Positions 39,291-47,816 of a stretch of 64,000 nucleotides of DNA are shown piece by piece (position 1 is the first letter of the stretch; each line of letters opens with the position of its first letter). Origin of the DNA: JAXMDC01 sp046349035 (lineage in GTDB: Bacteria > Pseudomonadota > Alphaproteobacteria > Rhizobiales > Kaistiaceae); contig JAXMDC010000007.1 in the NCBI GenBank assembly GCA_046349035.1, forward strand, positions 4,468 to 68,467, in the 5' to 3' direction. The position numbers and the translations under genes were made by a program. Under the pieces are notes generated by a model. It worked only from the letters and a program-made list of their open reading frames with translations. It was not told the origin of the DNA and did no database searches.

Positions 39291-39527
39291 ATGGCAATGA
39301 GTGCCCACGACATTGAGGCGCTTATCCGGGCGGCTCTGCCCGATGCCGAAGTAACCATTCGGGACACCGCCGGCGACGGTAATCACTACTCGGCGGTTGT
39401 CATTTCGGAGGCGTTTCGTGGCAAGAACCGCGTTCAGCAGCACCAGATGGTGTATAATGCCCTGAAGGGAAATATGGGCGGCGTCCTTCACGCCCTCGCG
39501 TTGCAGACCTCTGTGCCGCAGGGCTGA
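39291..39527 (+). CDS. bolA: BolA family protein
   Basis: A 78-residue protein of the BolA/IbaG fold, which pairs with monothiol glutaredoxins in iron-sulfur handling. MSAHDIEALIRAALPDAEVTIRDTAGDGNHYSAVVISEAFRGKNRVQQHQMVYNALKGNMGG.LHALALQT is characteristic; the conserved His is in RVQQHQMVY. GGGGAG eight bases before ATG 39291. It directly precedes its partner grxD. Confidence 0.95.
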   Translation: MAMSAHDIEALIRAALPDAEVTIRDTAGDGNHYSAVVISEAFRGKNRVQQHQMVYNALKGNMGGVLHALALQTSVPQG

Positions 39528-39583
39528 ACCGTTTCCGGAAGCGTAGTCTGGCTTACGCCAGCTAAGAGATCGAGGACACCAGC

Positions 39584-39925
39584 ATGAGCGACATCAACAA
39601 CTGGATCGACGGAGAGGTGAAGGGCAACAATGTCATCCTCTTCATGAAGGGCACGCCGGCGGCTCCGATGTGCGGCTTCTCCATGCAGGTGGTTCAGATA
39701 CTCGACCATCTCGGTCTTCAATATAAGGGCGTGAATGTCCTGGAAAACGCCGAAATCCGCCAGGGCATCAAGGACTATTCCAACTGGCCGACGATCCCGC
39801 AGCTCTACGTGAAAGGCGAGTTCGTCGGCGGCTGCGATATCGTCCGCGAGATGTTCCAGGCTGGCGAATTGCAGCAGATGCTGGCCGACAAGGGCATCGC
39901 CATGACGGCGCCCGCCGAGGGCTAA
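39584..39925 (+). CDS. grxD: monothiol glutaredoxin of the Grx4 family
   Basis: A 113-residue monothiol glutaredoxin that carries or transfers 2Fe-2S clusters together with BolA. The CGFS motif is Cys30 in PMCGFSMQVVQIL. The glutathione-binding parts KGTPAAPMCGF, NWPTIPQLYVKGEFVGGCDIVREM are present. Its place behind bolA, 56 bases away, is the usual alphaproteobacterial pairing. Confidence 0.96.
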   Translation: MSDINNWIDGEVKGNNVILFMKGTPAAPMCGFSMQVVQILDHLGLQYKGVNVLENAEIRQGIKDYSNWPTIPQLYVKGEFVGGCDIVREMFQAGELQQMLADKGIAMTAPAEG

Positions 39926-39955
39926 CAGCCCTCTCGATCGATTCTCAACGTCACT

Positions 39956-39994
39956 AAAAAGGCCCCGCGCCAACGGCGCGGGGCCTTCGTTTTG
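39956..39994 (+). terminator. bidirectional intrinsic terminator between grxD and rpsD
   Basis: AAAAA, GGCCCCGCGCC (39961-39971), loop AAC, GGCGCGGGGCC (39975-39985), TTCGTTTT. An 11-base-pair stem flanked by A and T runs, so it can stop both the pur/bolA/grxD transcript and the converging rpsD transcript. Confidence 0.9.
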
Positions 39995-40010
39995 GTACCT
40001 GTGCCGGCGT

Positions 40011-40628
40011 TTAGCGTGAGTAGAACTCGACCACCAGGTTGGGTTCCATCGTCACCGGATACGGCACGTCCGATAGGCCCGGCAGGCGAGCGAGCCGCGC
40101 CGTCATCTTGGTGTGGTCGGCCTCAATGTAATCGGGGACATCGCGCTCGCGGAGCTGGATCGCCTCGAGCACGCTCACCGCCTGCTTGGACTTGTCCTTC
40201 ACCTCGACGATATCGCCGACGCGGCAGCGATAGCTGGCGATGTTTACTCGCCGGCCGTTGACCTTGATGTGACCGTGATTGATGAACTGGCGCGCGGCGA
40301 ACACCGTCGGGACGAACTTGGCGCGGTAGACGACGGCGTCGAGGCGGCTTTCCAAGAGCTCGATCAGATACTGCGAGGTGTCGCCCTGCTTGCGGGACGC
40401 TTCCACGTAGATCTTGTGGAACTGCCGCTCGGAAATGTTGCCGTAGTAGCCCTTGAGCTTCTGCTTGGCGCGGAGCTGTGTCCCGAAGTCGGACACCTTG
40501 CCCTTGCGCCGCTGGCCGTGCTGGCCGGGCCCGTATTCACGCTTGTTAACCGGGCTCTTGTCGCGGCCCCAGATATTCTGGCCGAGCCGGCGGTCGATCT
40601 TGTACTTGGATTCGGCGCGTTTCGTCAT
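40011..40628 (-). CDS. rpsD: 30S ribosomal protein S4
   Basis: A 205-residue primary 16S rRNA-binding protein. MTKRAESKYKIDRRLGQNIWGRDKSPVNKREYGPGQHGQRRKGK and the S4 domain RLDAVVYRAKFVPTVFAARQFINHGHIKVNGRRVNI are diagnostic. It lacks the zinc-finger cysteines of some S4 proteins, as usual here. The gene is single, away from the alpha operon, as in other alphaproteobacteria. Confidence 0.98.
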   Translation of the reverse strand: MTKRAESKYKIDRRLGQNIWGRDKSPVNKREYGPGQHGQRRKGKVSDFGTQLRAKQKLKGYYGNISERQFHKIYVEASRKQGDTSQYLIELLESRLDAVVYRAKFVPTVFAARQFINHGHIKVNGRRVNIASYRCRVGDIVEVKDKSKQAVSVLEAIQLRERDVPDYIEADHTKMTARLARLPGLSDVPYPVTMEPNLVVEFYSR

Positions 40629-40641
40629 CGCTTTCCCTTAC

Positions 40642-40720
40642 CTCATAGCGGCTATGAGCGCCCTCCTCTGCCGACCACCGGAGTGGCCCGCCGACAGGGC
40701 TACCCTGGGAAAAACCAGGG
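40642..40720 (-). promoter_or_regulatory. structured 5' leader of rpsD
   Basis: Two hairpins lie in the minus-strand leader: CTCATAG-CGG-CTATGAG (40642-40658), which ends just before the AAGGGA ribosome binding site, and CCCTGG-GAAAAA-CCAGGG (40703-40720). S4 controls its own synthesis by binding leader RNA in other bacteria, so this may be an autoregulatory site; no known S4 motif was matched. Confidence 0.35.
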
Positions 40721-40778
40721 AATGCCCACGGGTCGCGGTCCGCGGCCGTTTTCTCAAACCGTCGCGGAAGCGGGCGAG

Positions 40779-41603
40779 TTACGCGGGTGCGGCGCTTTTG
40801 TCAATGAAAGCGCGGCCCGCCTGCGGTTCGAGGCCAAGACCGGCGAGCAGAGGCAGGACCGCGACCGGCCAGGCCCGGCCGGACGTCAGGTAAGCCCTCC
40901 CTCCCTTTTTGGTTGTTCCAGGGGGGCCGGTGTCGCCGAGCACGCGAGCGACCTGACGGGCAATTGCCGGCGCCGGATCGATCCATTCGACCGGCCAGGG
41001 CGCAACCCTCTCGAACACCTCCTGGAGAAATGGATAATGAGTGCAGGCCAGCACCAAGACATCGGTCCGTGCTCTGTCCTTCTGCAAGAAGGCTGGTGCG
41101 ATTTCCGCCCGCACGTCGTCCTCGGCGATAGCGACGCCGCGCATGCGCGCCTCGGCAAGTGGCGCCAGTCGATCGGACCCGACGAGGCGTACATGGCAGG
41201 CACCGGCGAAACTGCGGATAAGGGTTCGCGTGTAGTCGCGACGCATGGTCCCCGGCGTCGCAAGCACGCTGACCAAGCCCGACTGCGTCCGCTCGGCCGC
41301 CGGCTTGATCGCCGGGACCGTGCCCACGAACGGGACGGCGAAGCGCCCACGGAGCCGATCGAGAACCAGTGTCGAAGCCGTGTTGCAAGCAATCACGACG
41401 AGGCGCGGGGCGAAGGCGGCGACGAGTTCCGCCATCAACGCCTCGACCCGCTCGGCGAGCGGCTCATCGGCCCACCCGCCGTAGGGAAAGCCGGCGTCGT
41501 CGGCGACATAGACCGCTGCGCCCTCCCCCAATGTCTGACGGATCGCCGAGAACACCGAGAGCCCACCGATGCCGGAATCGAAAACGAGAACCGGGCCGTT
41601 CAT
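40779..41603 (-). CDS. murI: glutamate racemase
   Basis: Makes D-glutamate for peptidoglycan; 274 residues. The two catalytic cysteines are in VVIACNTAST and LVLACTHYPFL, and VLVFDSGIGGLSVFSAIRQ and FPYGGW complete the family pattern. ATG 41603 overlaps the trmJ stop by four bases (ATGA), so the two are translated together. Confidence 0.95.
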   Translation of the reverse strand: MNGPVLVFDSGIGGLSVFSAIRQTLGEGAAVYVADDAGFPYGGWADEPLAERVEALMAELVAAFAPRLVVIACNTASTLVLDRLRGRFAVPFVGTVPAIKPAAERTQSGLVSVLATPGTMRRDYTRTLIRSFAGACHVRLVGSDRLAPLAEARMRGVAIAEDDVRAEIAPAFLQKDRARTDVLVLACTHYPFLQEVFERVAPWPVEWIDPAPAIARQVARVLGDTGPPGTTKKGGRAYLTSGRAWPVAVLPLLAGLGLEPQAGRAFIDKSAAPA

Positions 41604-42451
41604 TGGCCGCCGTCGCCAGCCGAACGCCCGCCACGCCCTTGCTCGGGCTCCCGGGCCGTCGACACGCTGCCGTCCGCCCGGCGGTGCGGTCGCGTCGGCC
41701 GACCTTCGAGCGCTGCGACGACCCCGCGCAACGTCTTTACCTCCTGGCCGGACAGCCCGGCCCGGGAGAGCATAGCGCGAAGCGCCAGAACCATCCCCGG
41801 ACGCTTCTCCGCCGGGCGGAAGAAGCCGGCAGTATCGAGGGCGCTCTCCAGATGTTCGAAGAGCTTGAGCAGTTCCGCTTTGTCGGCCGGCGGCCGGCTG
41901 TCCTGGCCGAAGGGCAGCATCCGCGTCTCGTCGTCGCCCTCGCCGCGCCGCCACTCATAGGCTGTCACCAGCACCGCTTGGGCCACGTTGAGCGACGCGA
42001 AAGTGGGGTCGACCGGCAGCGTCAGGACCGCTTCTGCCAGGGCCATTTCCTCGTTGGTTAGACCGGTCCGCTCGCGCCCGAACAATATTCCGGCGCTCAG
42101 CCCCTGGCGGGCCGACGCCCGCAGCCGCGCCATCGCCGCAACCGGTCCGAGGACCGGGCGGTCGACGGTGCGCGGGCGGGCGGTCGTCGCCAGGACGACC
42201 CTGAGGTCGGCGACAGCCGCCGTCAGCGAATCGAATACGCGCACCGCGTCGAGCACATGGTCGGCCCGGCTCGCCGCCCGGCGCGCACTCTCGCTCGGCC
42301 AGCCGTCGCGCGGGTTGACGATGCGGAGGTCCGTGAGGCCGAAATTCGCCATCGCCCTCGCCGCGGCGCCGATATTTTCGCCGAGTTGCGGCTCGACAAG
42401 CACGATTGTCGGCGGGGAGACGATCCGCCCCAGGGCTTCGTTTTCCACCAT
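41600..42451 (-). CDS. trmJ: tRNA (cytidine/uridine-2'-O-)-methyltransferase TrmJ
   Basis: SPOUT-type methyltransferase that modifies the ribose of tRNA position 32. Motifs: VLVEPQLGENIGAAARAMANFGLTDLRIVNPRDGWP, ILFGRERTGLTNEEMALAEA and LPVDPTFASLNVAQAVLVTAYEW (the knot). The C-terminal helical extension of about 90 residues (LLKLFEHLESALDTAGFFRPAEKRPGM, RAMLSRAGLSGQEVKTLRGVV) is the usual dimer domain. The first 12 residues, MVENEALGRIV, suit the start at 42451. Confidence 0.93.
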   Translation of the reverse strand: MVENEALGRIVSPPTIVLVEPQLGENIGAAARAMANFGLTDLRIVNPRDGWPSESARRAASRADHVLDAVRVFDSLTAAVADLRVVLATTARPRTVDRPVLGPVAAMARLRASARQGLSAGILFGRERTGLTNEEMALAEAVLTLPVDPTFASLNVAQAVLVTAYEWRRGEGDDETRMLPFGQDSRPPADKAELLKLFEHLESALDTAGFFRPAEKRPGMVLALRAMLSRAGLSGQEVKTLRGVVAALEGRPTRPHRRADGSVSTAREPEQGRGGRSAGDGGQ

Positions 42452-42554
42452 CCCGCTCTCCTAGCCGAGCCCCCGGAGCAGCACCAGACCGGCCGGCCGC
42501 GACCGCGACGAAAGTCTGCTAGACTGCGGCCTCCATGGCGAAAGGGCGGACACT

Positions 42555-43115
42555 TTGAGCGATACGATTTCCTCGAACGACCGTTTCAGTCTGGCAGTGC
42601 GCGAAGGGTCGCGGCGGTTCCTGATCCTCGGGATCGTCATGCTAGTCGCCGGTGCCTTTGCCATTGCAATGCCGATGATCTCGACGCTCGCGGTGGCCCT
42701 GACGCTGGCAATCTCGATGGTGATCGGCGGGGCCGGTCAGGTTGTCCACGCCTTCATGACGCGAAGCTGGCGCGGCTTCCTACTCCACCTTGCCGTCGGA
42801 TTGATCGTCCTCTTCGGCGGCCTCGCCCTCGTCGCCTTCCCGCTTCCCGGGGCGGTGGCCATCACGCTTCTCGTGGCTGCCACATTCGTCGCCAAAGGCA
42901 TCGCTCAGATCGGCCTTGGCATCGACCTTCGCCCGATGGACGGCTGGGGCTGGATGCTTGCCGCCGGTATCGTCTCGTTCCTGGTCGGCGTCATGTTGTT
43001 CACCAATTTCCCGGTATCGGCCTTGACGGCGCCCGGGCTTCTGGTGGGCATTTCCCTCGCTTTCACTGGGTGGAGTTACCTCGCGCTGGCCCTGGCCGCC
43101 CGCAAGCTGAGCTGA
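42555..43115 (+). CDS. HdeD-like acid-resistance membrane protein
   Basis: A 186-residue inner-membrane protein with six helices arranged as three similar pairs, as in HdeD: FLILGIVMLVAGAFAIAMPMIST, VALTLAISMVIGGAGQVVHAF, LLHLAVGLIVLFGGLALVAFP, GWMLAAGIVSFLVGVMLFTNFP and others. TTG 42555 starts MSDTISSNDRFSLAV. The upstream element CTAGACTGCGG (42519-42529) is shared with the purC leader. The physiological role in alphaproteobacteria is not established. Confidence 0.85.
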   Translation: MSDTISSNDRFSLAVREGSRRFLILGIVMLVAGAFAIAMPMISTLAVALTLAISMVIGGAGQVVHAFMTRSWRGFLLHLAVGLIVLFGGLALVAFPLPGAVAITLLVAATFVAKGIAQIGLGIDLRPMDGWGWMLAAGIVSFLVGVMLFTNFPVSALTAPGLLVGISLAFTGWSYLALALAARKLS

Positions 43116-43209
43116 CCCAACTCCGTCAGCGAGCCCCTTACGGCGTGCCGCCGGTGGTGCTAAGCGAAGCGCCGCCAGAACCACGCTTCCAGCCAGCCCA
43201 GGCGTCCGG

Positions 43210-44421
43210 ATGTCGAAAATCAAGGTAAGCAACCCCGTCGTCGAAATGGACGGCGACGAGATGACGAGGATCATCTGGAAGCTGATCCGCGAGCGGCTGA
43301 TCGTCCCGTTTCTGGACATCGACCTCCTATACTTCGACCTCGGCATCGAAAACCGCGACGCAACCGAGGACCGTGTAACCGTCGAGGCCGCCGAAGCCAC
43401 CCTCGCGCACGGCGTGGCGGTCAAATGCGCCACGATCACCCCCGACGAGGCGCGCGTCGCCGAATTCGGCCTCAAGCGCATGTGGCGCTCGCCCAACGGC
43501 ACCATCCGGCGGATTCTCGGCGGAACGATTTTCCGCGAGCCTATCCTCTGCAAGAATATTCCGCGCCTGGTGCCGGGGTGGAAAAAGCCGATTGTCATCG
43601 GCCGCCACGCCTACGGCGATCAGTATGACGCAACCGACCTCAAGATCCCGGGCAAAGGCAAACTATCGATCAAGTTCGTCGGCGAAGACGGCGCCGTCAT
43701 CGAGCGGGATGTCTTCGCCTTCCCCGGCGGCGGCGTTGCCCTGGCGATGTTCAACCTCGACGACTCGATCCGCGATTTTGCCAGGGCGAGCATGAACTAC
43801 GCCCTCGGCCGCAACTACCCGCTCTACCTCTCGACCAAGAACACGATTCTCAAGACCTATGACGGCCGCTTCAAGGACATCTTCCAGCAGGTCTTTGAGA
43901 CCGAGTTCGCCGAGCGCTTCAAGGCGGCCAAGCTCACCTACGAACATCGCCTGATCGACGATATGGTGGCCTCGTCATTCAAGTGGGACGGCGGTTATGT
44001 CTGGGCCTGCAAGAATTATGACGGCGACGTCCAGTCCGACGCGGTGGCACAGGGCTTCGGTTCCCTCGGCATGATGACCTCGGTTCTGATGTCGCCTGAC
44101 GGTCGCACGATCGAGGCCGAGGCGGCGCACGGCACTGTTACCCGGCACTACCGATTGCACCAGAAGGGCGAAGCCACGTCGACCAACTCGATCGCGTCGA
44201 TCTTTGCCTGGACGCGCGGTCTGGCGCATCGCGCCCGCCTCGACGCCAACACCGACCTTCTGCGTTTTTCCCAGACCCTGGAGAACGTGACCATCGACAC
44301 GGTGGAATCCGGCTTTATGACCAAGGACTTGGCGATTCTCGCCGGCCCCAAGCAGCGTTGGCTGACGACCGAGGGATTCATCGCCCGAGTCGCCAGCGAT
44401 CTGGCGCTGGCGCTTGGCTAG
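43210..44421 (+). CDS. icd: NADP-dependent isocitrate dehydrogenase (eukaryotic-like dimeric type)
   Basis: Oxidative decarboxylation of isocitrate to 2-oxoglutarate in the TCA cycle. The 403-residue protein begins MSKIKVSNPVVEMDGDEMTRIIWKLIRERLI and has KCATITPDEARV, SPNGTIRRILGGTIFREPI (substrate), GRHAYGDQYDATD, LTYEHRLIDDMVAS (metal Asp) and AAHGTVTRHYR (NADP site). This belongs to the animal/alphaproteobacterial subfamily rather than the E. coli type. Confidence 0.97.
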   Translation: MSKIKVSNPVVEMDGDEMTRIIWKLIRERLIVPFLDIDLLYFDLGIENRDATEDRVTVEAAEATLAHGVAVKCATITPDEARVAEFGLKRMWRSPNGTIRRILGGTIFREPILCKNIPRLVPGWKKPIVIGRHAYGDQYDATDLKIPGKGKLSIKFVGEDGAVIERDVFAFPGGGVALAMFNLDDSIRDFARASMNYALGRNYPLYLSTKNTILKTYDGRFKDIFQQVFETEFAERFKAAKLTYEHRLIDDMVASSFKWDGGYVWACKNYDGDVQSDAVAQGFGSLGMMTSVLMSPDGRTIEAEAAHGTVTRHYRLHQKGEATSTNSIASIFAWTRGLAHRARLDANTDLLRFSQTLENVTIDTVESGFMTKDLAILAGPKQRWLTTEGFIARVASDLALALG

Positions 44422-44492
44422 CCTGGCCGATTCCCAATTTCGACCTATTTGTGGTACATAGTTCGTTCGGCGTGTCTATTAGGGAGCAGATG

Positions 44493-44975
44493 ATGCGGGC
44501 TCGCTTGACGCTGGGAGTGGGTGCCTCGTTGGCGCTCGTGGCCTTTTTGGCGCCGCCGGTAGTGCTTCCGTCACTGCTGGGCGGGACGGACGATGTCCTG
44601 GTGCAGCAGGCGACACCTATGCAGCGCACTGCCGCACCACGCGGAGAACGCATTCTCCCCGCCCGGCTTGGCGAGGCCTTCGCCTCCGGCCGCTTCCTCC
44701 GCGAGGCGGAGTGGGTGGAGATGAACGCCGGCGCTCAGCCGCCGCTGGTAGTTGAATATTCGGTGGGAACGAGTTGTGCCACCGACTCCGCGGTCCTGGA
44801 CGACGATGAGGAGCGGAGCGCCGAGCCACGCACGACGGCAGTCGCCGTTAAGGAGGCCCCAAGCGTTATCGGCCAAGTTCTTCGCGCCCAAGCGCCGCCG
44901 CCGCCGAGCACGACCTGCACGGACGCACAACCGACTCAGCGGCTGCTTCTGCCGTTGCCGCGCACCCGCGCCTAG
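44493..44975 (+). CDS. membrane-anchored or secreted hypothetical protein
   Basis: A 160-residue protein with an N-terminal hydrophobic segment (LTLGVGASLALVAFLAPPVVLPSLL). The rest is hydrophilic, contains PLVVEYSVGTSCATDS and an acidic patch (DDDEE), and ends in a proline-rich tail (APPPPSTTC...LLLPLPRTRA). AGGGAG lies six bases before ATG 44493 (ATG 44490 is three bases after). No family recognised. It converges with alaS. Confidence 0.6.
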   Translation: MRARLTLGVGASLALVAFLAPPVVLPSLLGGTDDVLVQQATPMQRTAAPRGERILPARLGEAFASGRFLREAEWVEMNAGAQPPLVVEYSVGTSCATDSAVLDDDEERSAEPRTTAVAVKEAPSVIGQVLRAQAPPPPSTTCTDAQPTQRLLLPLPRTRA

Positions 44976-45037
44976 CGTTCAGCTTTTCGGGGGACTCATC
45001 GCCGCATAGGCCCTGTTTTCGCAGGTGTGCGCGCGCG

Positions 45038-47707
45038 TTACGCGCCGGCGGCTTCGCGGACGGCACCCTCGATTGCGGCCAGAGCGCTAGCCGCTTGCGC
45101 GCCGTCAGGGCCGCCGGCCTGTGCCATGTCGGGGCGCCCGCCACCCCCCTTCCCGCCGAGTGCGCCCGCTCCCAGCCGCACCAGATCGACGGCGTTGAAG
45201 CGCCCGGTCAGGTCGTCAGTGACGCCCACCACCACGCCGGCTTTGCCGTCCTCGTCGACACCGACAATCGCCACCACACCCGACTGGACCGTCTTCTTGC
45301 CGGAATCGGCAATCCCCTTGAGGTCGCGTAGATTGATGCCGGAAACGGTGCGGCCAAGGAATTTCACGGCACCGAAATCGCGCACGCCGTCGCCCGCCCC
45401 GGCGCCTCCGCCACCGCCCCCGCCGAGCGCGAGTTGCTTCTTGGCCTCGGCGAGGTCGCGTTCCAGACGCTTGCGTTCATCGAGCAGCGCCTGCACGCGT
45501 TCGAGTGCTTCTTCCGGCCGGACGCGAAGCCCGGCCGCGATCGCCCGCACCCTCCGGTCCTGCTCGTTGAGATAGTCCCGCGCAGCCTCCGCCGTCAGCG
45601 CCTCGATCCGGCGCACGCCGGCGGCGACCGCGCTTTCCGCGACGACACTGACAAGGCCGATCTCGCCCGTGCGCCGCACATGCGTGCCGCCGCAGAGCTC
45701 GACCGAATAGGCGCGATCGGGCCGATCGGGCCGGCGGCCCATGGTGACCACGCGGACCTCGTCACCGTATTTCTCGCCGAAGAGCGCCATCGCTCCCGAC
45801 GCCACCGCGGCGTCGCGATCCATGAGCTTGGTCTCGACAACGTCGTCCTGCAGCACCACCCGGTTGGCAAGACGTTCGATCGACGCCACCTCCTCGGCCG
45901 AAACCGGCTTCGGATGCGAGAAATCGAAACGCAGGCGATCGGGTGCGACCAGCGAACCCTTCTGCGCGACGTGGTCGCCCAACACGCTCCGCAGCGCTGC
46001 GTGCAGCAGGTGCGTCGCCGAATGGTTGGCGGCAATCGCCCGGCGCCGCTCGCTGTCGACCCGCAGGCGTACCGCGTCGTCTTTCCTGAGGGTGCCGGAC
46101 TCGACGCGCGCCATGTGAACGAACAAACCGTCGGCGCGCTTCTGCACATCCCGTACGGTGAGCTTGACGTCGTCGCTCTCGATCGTACCGCGGTCGCCGA
46201 CCTGACCGCCCGACTCGCCATAGAACGGCGTCTGATTCACTACGACGGCGACATCGCTGCCAGTGCCAACCTGCGAGACCTCGTCGCCCCCCACCACGAG
46301 CGCCAGCACCCGCGCTTCCGCGCTCTCGGTGGCGTAGCCGAGGAACTCCGTCGAACCGGCCCGCTCCCGCAGCTTGAACCAGATCGCATCGGTCTGTGCC
46401 TCGCCCGATCCGACCCAATTGGCCCGCGCCTCGGCCTTCTGCCGCTCCATCGCCGAGCGAAAGCCGGCGGTGTCGACGCCAATGCCGCGGAGCCGAAGCG
46501 CATCCTCGGTCAGGTCGAGCGGGAAGCCATAGGTGTCGTAGAGACGGAACGCCACGTCTCCGGCCAGCGTCTCGCCGCTGCCGATACCGGCCGTCGCTTC
46601 ATCCAGCAACTGGAGGCCGCGTGACAGCGTCCGCCGGAAGCGGGTCTCCTCAAGCCGTAGCGTCTCGGTGATCAGGGCCTCCGCGCGTAGCAACTCCGGG
46701 TAAGCCTGCCCCATTTCGCGAAGCAATGTCGGCACCAGCCGCCAAAGGAGCGGCTCCTCCACACCGAGGAGATGCACATGGCGCATCGCCCGCCGCATGA
46801 TGCGCCGCAAGACGTAGCCGCGCCCCTCGTTCGAGGGCAGCACGCCGTCGGCGATGAGAAAGCTCGACGAGCGAAGGTGGTCGGCGATCACCCGGTGGCT
46901 CGCTCGCCGCTCCCCTTCCGCCGGGACACCGCTCGCCTCAACCGATGCTCCGATCAGGCTACGGAAGAGATCGATATCGTAGTTACTGTGAACGCCTTGA
47001 AGGATAGCCGTGATGCGCTCAAGGCCCATTCCGGTATCGATCGAAGGCCGCGGCAGATCGATGCGGGTCTTCTCGTCGACCTGCTCGAACTGCATAAAAA
47101 CGAGATTCCAGAACTCGAGGAAGCGATCGCCGTCCTCGTCGGGACTGCCCGGCGGCCCGCCCCGCAGCGCCGGCCCCTGGTCGAAGAAGATTTCCGAGCA
47201 GTAGCCGCACGGTCCGATCGGCCCCATGGCCCAGAGATTGTCCTTGTGGCCGACGATCCGCTCGTCGCTGAAGCCGCCGATCTTCTTCCACAGCCGGCGC
47301 GCTTCTTCGTCGGACGGGTGGACCGTGACCCAAAGTCGGTCCTTGGTTAGCCCGAACTCGCGCGTCACCAGCCCATAGGCCAGCTCGATTGCCCGCTCCT
47401 TGAAGTAGTCTCCGAAGGAGAAGTTGCCGAGCATCTCGAAAAAAGTGTGGTGTCGAGCGGTATAGCCGACATTGTCGAGGTCGTTGTGCTTGCCCCCGGC
47501 GCGCACGCATTTCTGCGCTGTCGCTGCACGCGGAACGGCTGGCGTCATCCGGCCGGTGAAGTAATCCTTGAACTGCACCATGCCGGCATTGGTGAACATC
47601 AGCGTCGGGTCGTTGCGCGGAACGAGCGGCCCCGACGGCACGACCTGGTGTCCATGCCGTTCGAAATAGGACAAGAACTCGGAACGGATGAGGTTGACGC
47701 TTGTCAT
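45038..47707 (-). CDS. alaS: alanyl-tRNA synthetase
   Basis: Charges tRNA-Ala; 889 residues. Domains in order: class II catalytic core (VNLIRSEFLSYFERHGH, PLVPRNDPTLMFTNAGMVQFKDYFTG, HTFFEMLGNFSFGDYFKE), editing domain with metal motifs (NHSATHLLHAALRSVLG, SVELCGGTHVRRTG) and a C-terminal C-Ala domain. ATG 47707 gives MTSVNLIRSEF with GGAG four bases upstream; the frame is open to 47746. It lies 109 bases downstream of recA on the same strand, a common alphaproteobacterial order. Confidence 0.98.
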   Translation of the reverse strand: MTSVNLIRSEFLSYFERHGHQVVPSGPLVPRNDPTLMFTNAGMVQFKDYFTGRMTPAVPRAATAQKCVRAGGKHNDLDNVGYTARHHTFFEMLGNFSFGDYFKERAIELAYGLVTREFGLTKDRLWVTVHPSDEEARRLWKKIGGFSDERIVGHKDNLWAMGPIGPCGYCSEIFFDQGPALRGGPPGSPDEDGDRFLEFWNLVFMQFEQVDEKTRIDLPRPSIDTGMGLERITAILQGVHSNYDIDLFRSLIGASVEASGVPAEGERRASHRVIADHLRSSSFLIADGVLPSNEGRGYVLRRIMRRAMRHVHLLGVEEPLLWRLVPTLLREMGQAYPELLRAEALITETLRLEETRFRRTLSRGLQLLDEATAGIGSGETLAGDVAFRLYDTYGFPLDLTEDALRLRGIGVDTAGFRSAMERQKAEARANWVGSGEAQTDAIWFKLRERAGSTEFLGYATESAEARVLALVVGGDEVSQVGTGSDVAVVVNQTPFYGESGGQVGDRGTIESDDVKLTVRDVQKRADGLFVHMARVESGTLRKDDAVRLRVDSERRRAIAANHSATHLLHAALRSVLGDHVAQKGSLVAPDRLRFDFSHPKPVSAEEVASIERLANRVVLQDDVVETKLMDRDAAVASGAMALFGEKYGDEVRVVTMGRRPDRPDRAYSVELCGGTHVRRTGEIGLVSVVAESAVAAGVRRIEALTAEAARDYLNEQDRRVRAIAAGLRVRPEEALERVQALLDERKRLERDLAEAKKQLALGGGGGGGAGAGDGVRDFGAVKFLGRTVSGINLRDLKGIADSGKKTVQSGVVAIVGVDEDGKAGVVVGVTDDLTGRFNAVDLVRLGAGALGGKGGGGRPDMAQAGGPDGAQAASALAAIEGAVREAAGA

Positions 47708-47816
47708 GATGCTCCGGCCGGCGCCCCAAAATCCTGGCGCCCGCACGGGTCTGCCGGCGCGCTCCTCTTAGCCTCCCAAGGGTCGGCTGTCCAGAAAAGC
47801 GCGCCCGCCGAGGAGC

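Noticed and set aside
40113..41960. 615-codon plus-strand frame across rpsD, murI and trmJ
   Set aside because: Overlaps three clear genes on the other strand.
47720..47741. GGCGCC...GGCGCC hairpin before alaS as a T-box or attenuator
   Set aside because: Short GC inverted repeat only; T-boxes are not expected in proteobacteria and no specifier or T-box sequence is present.
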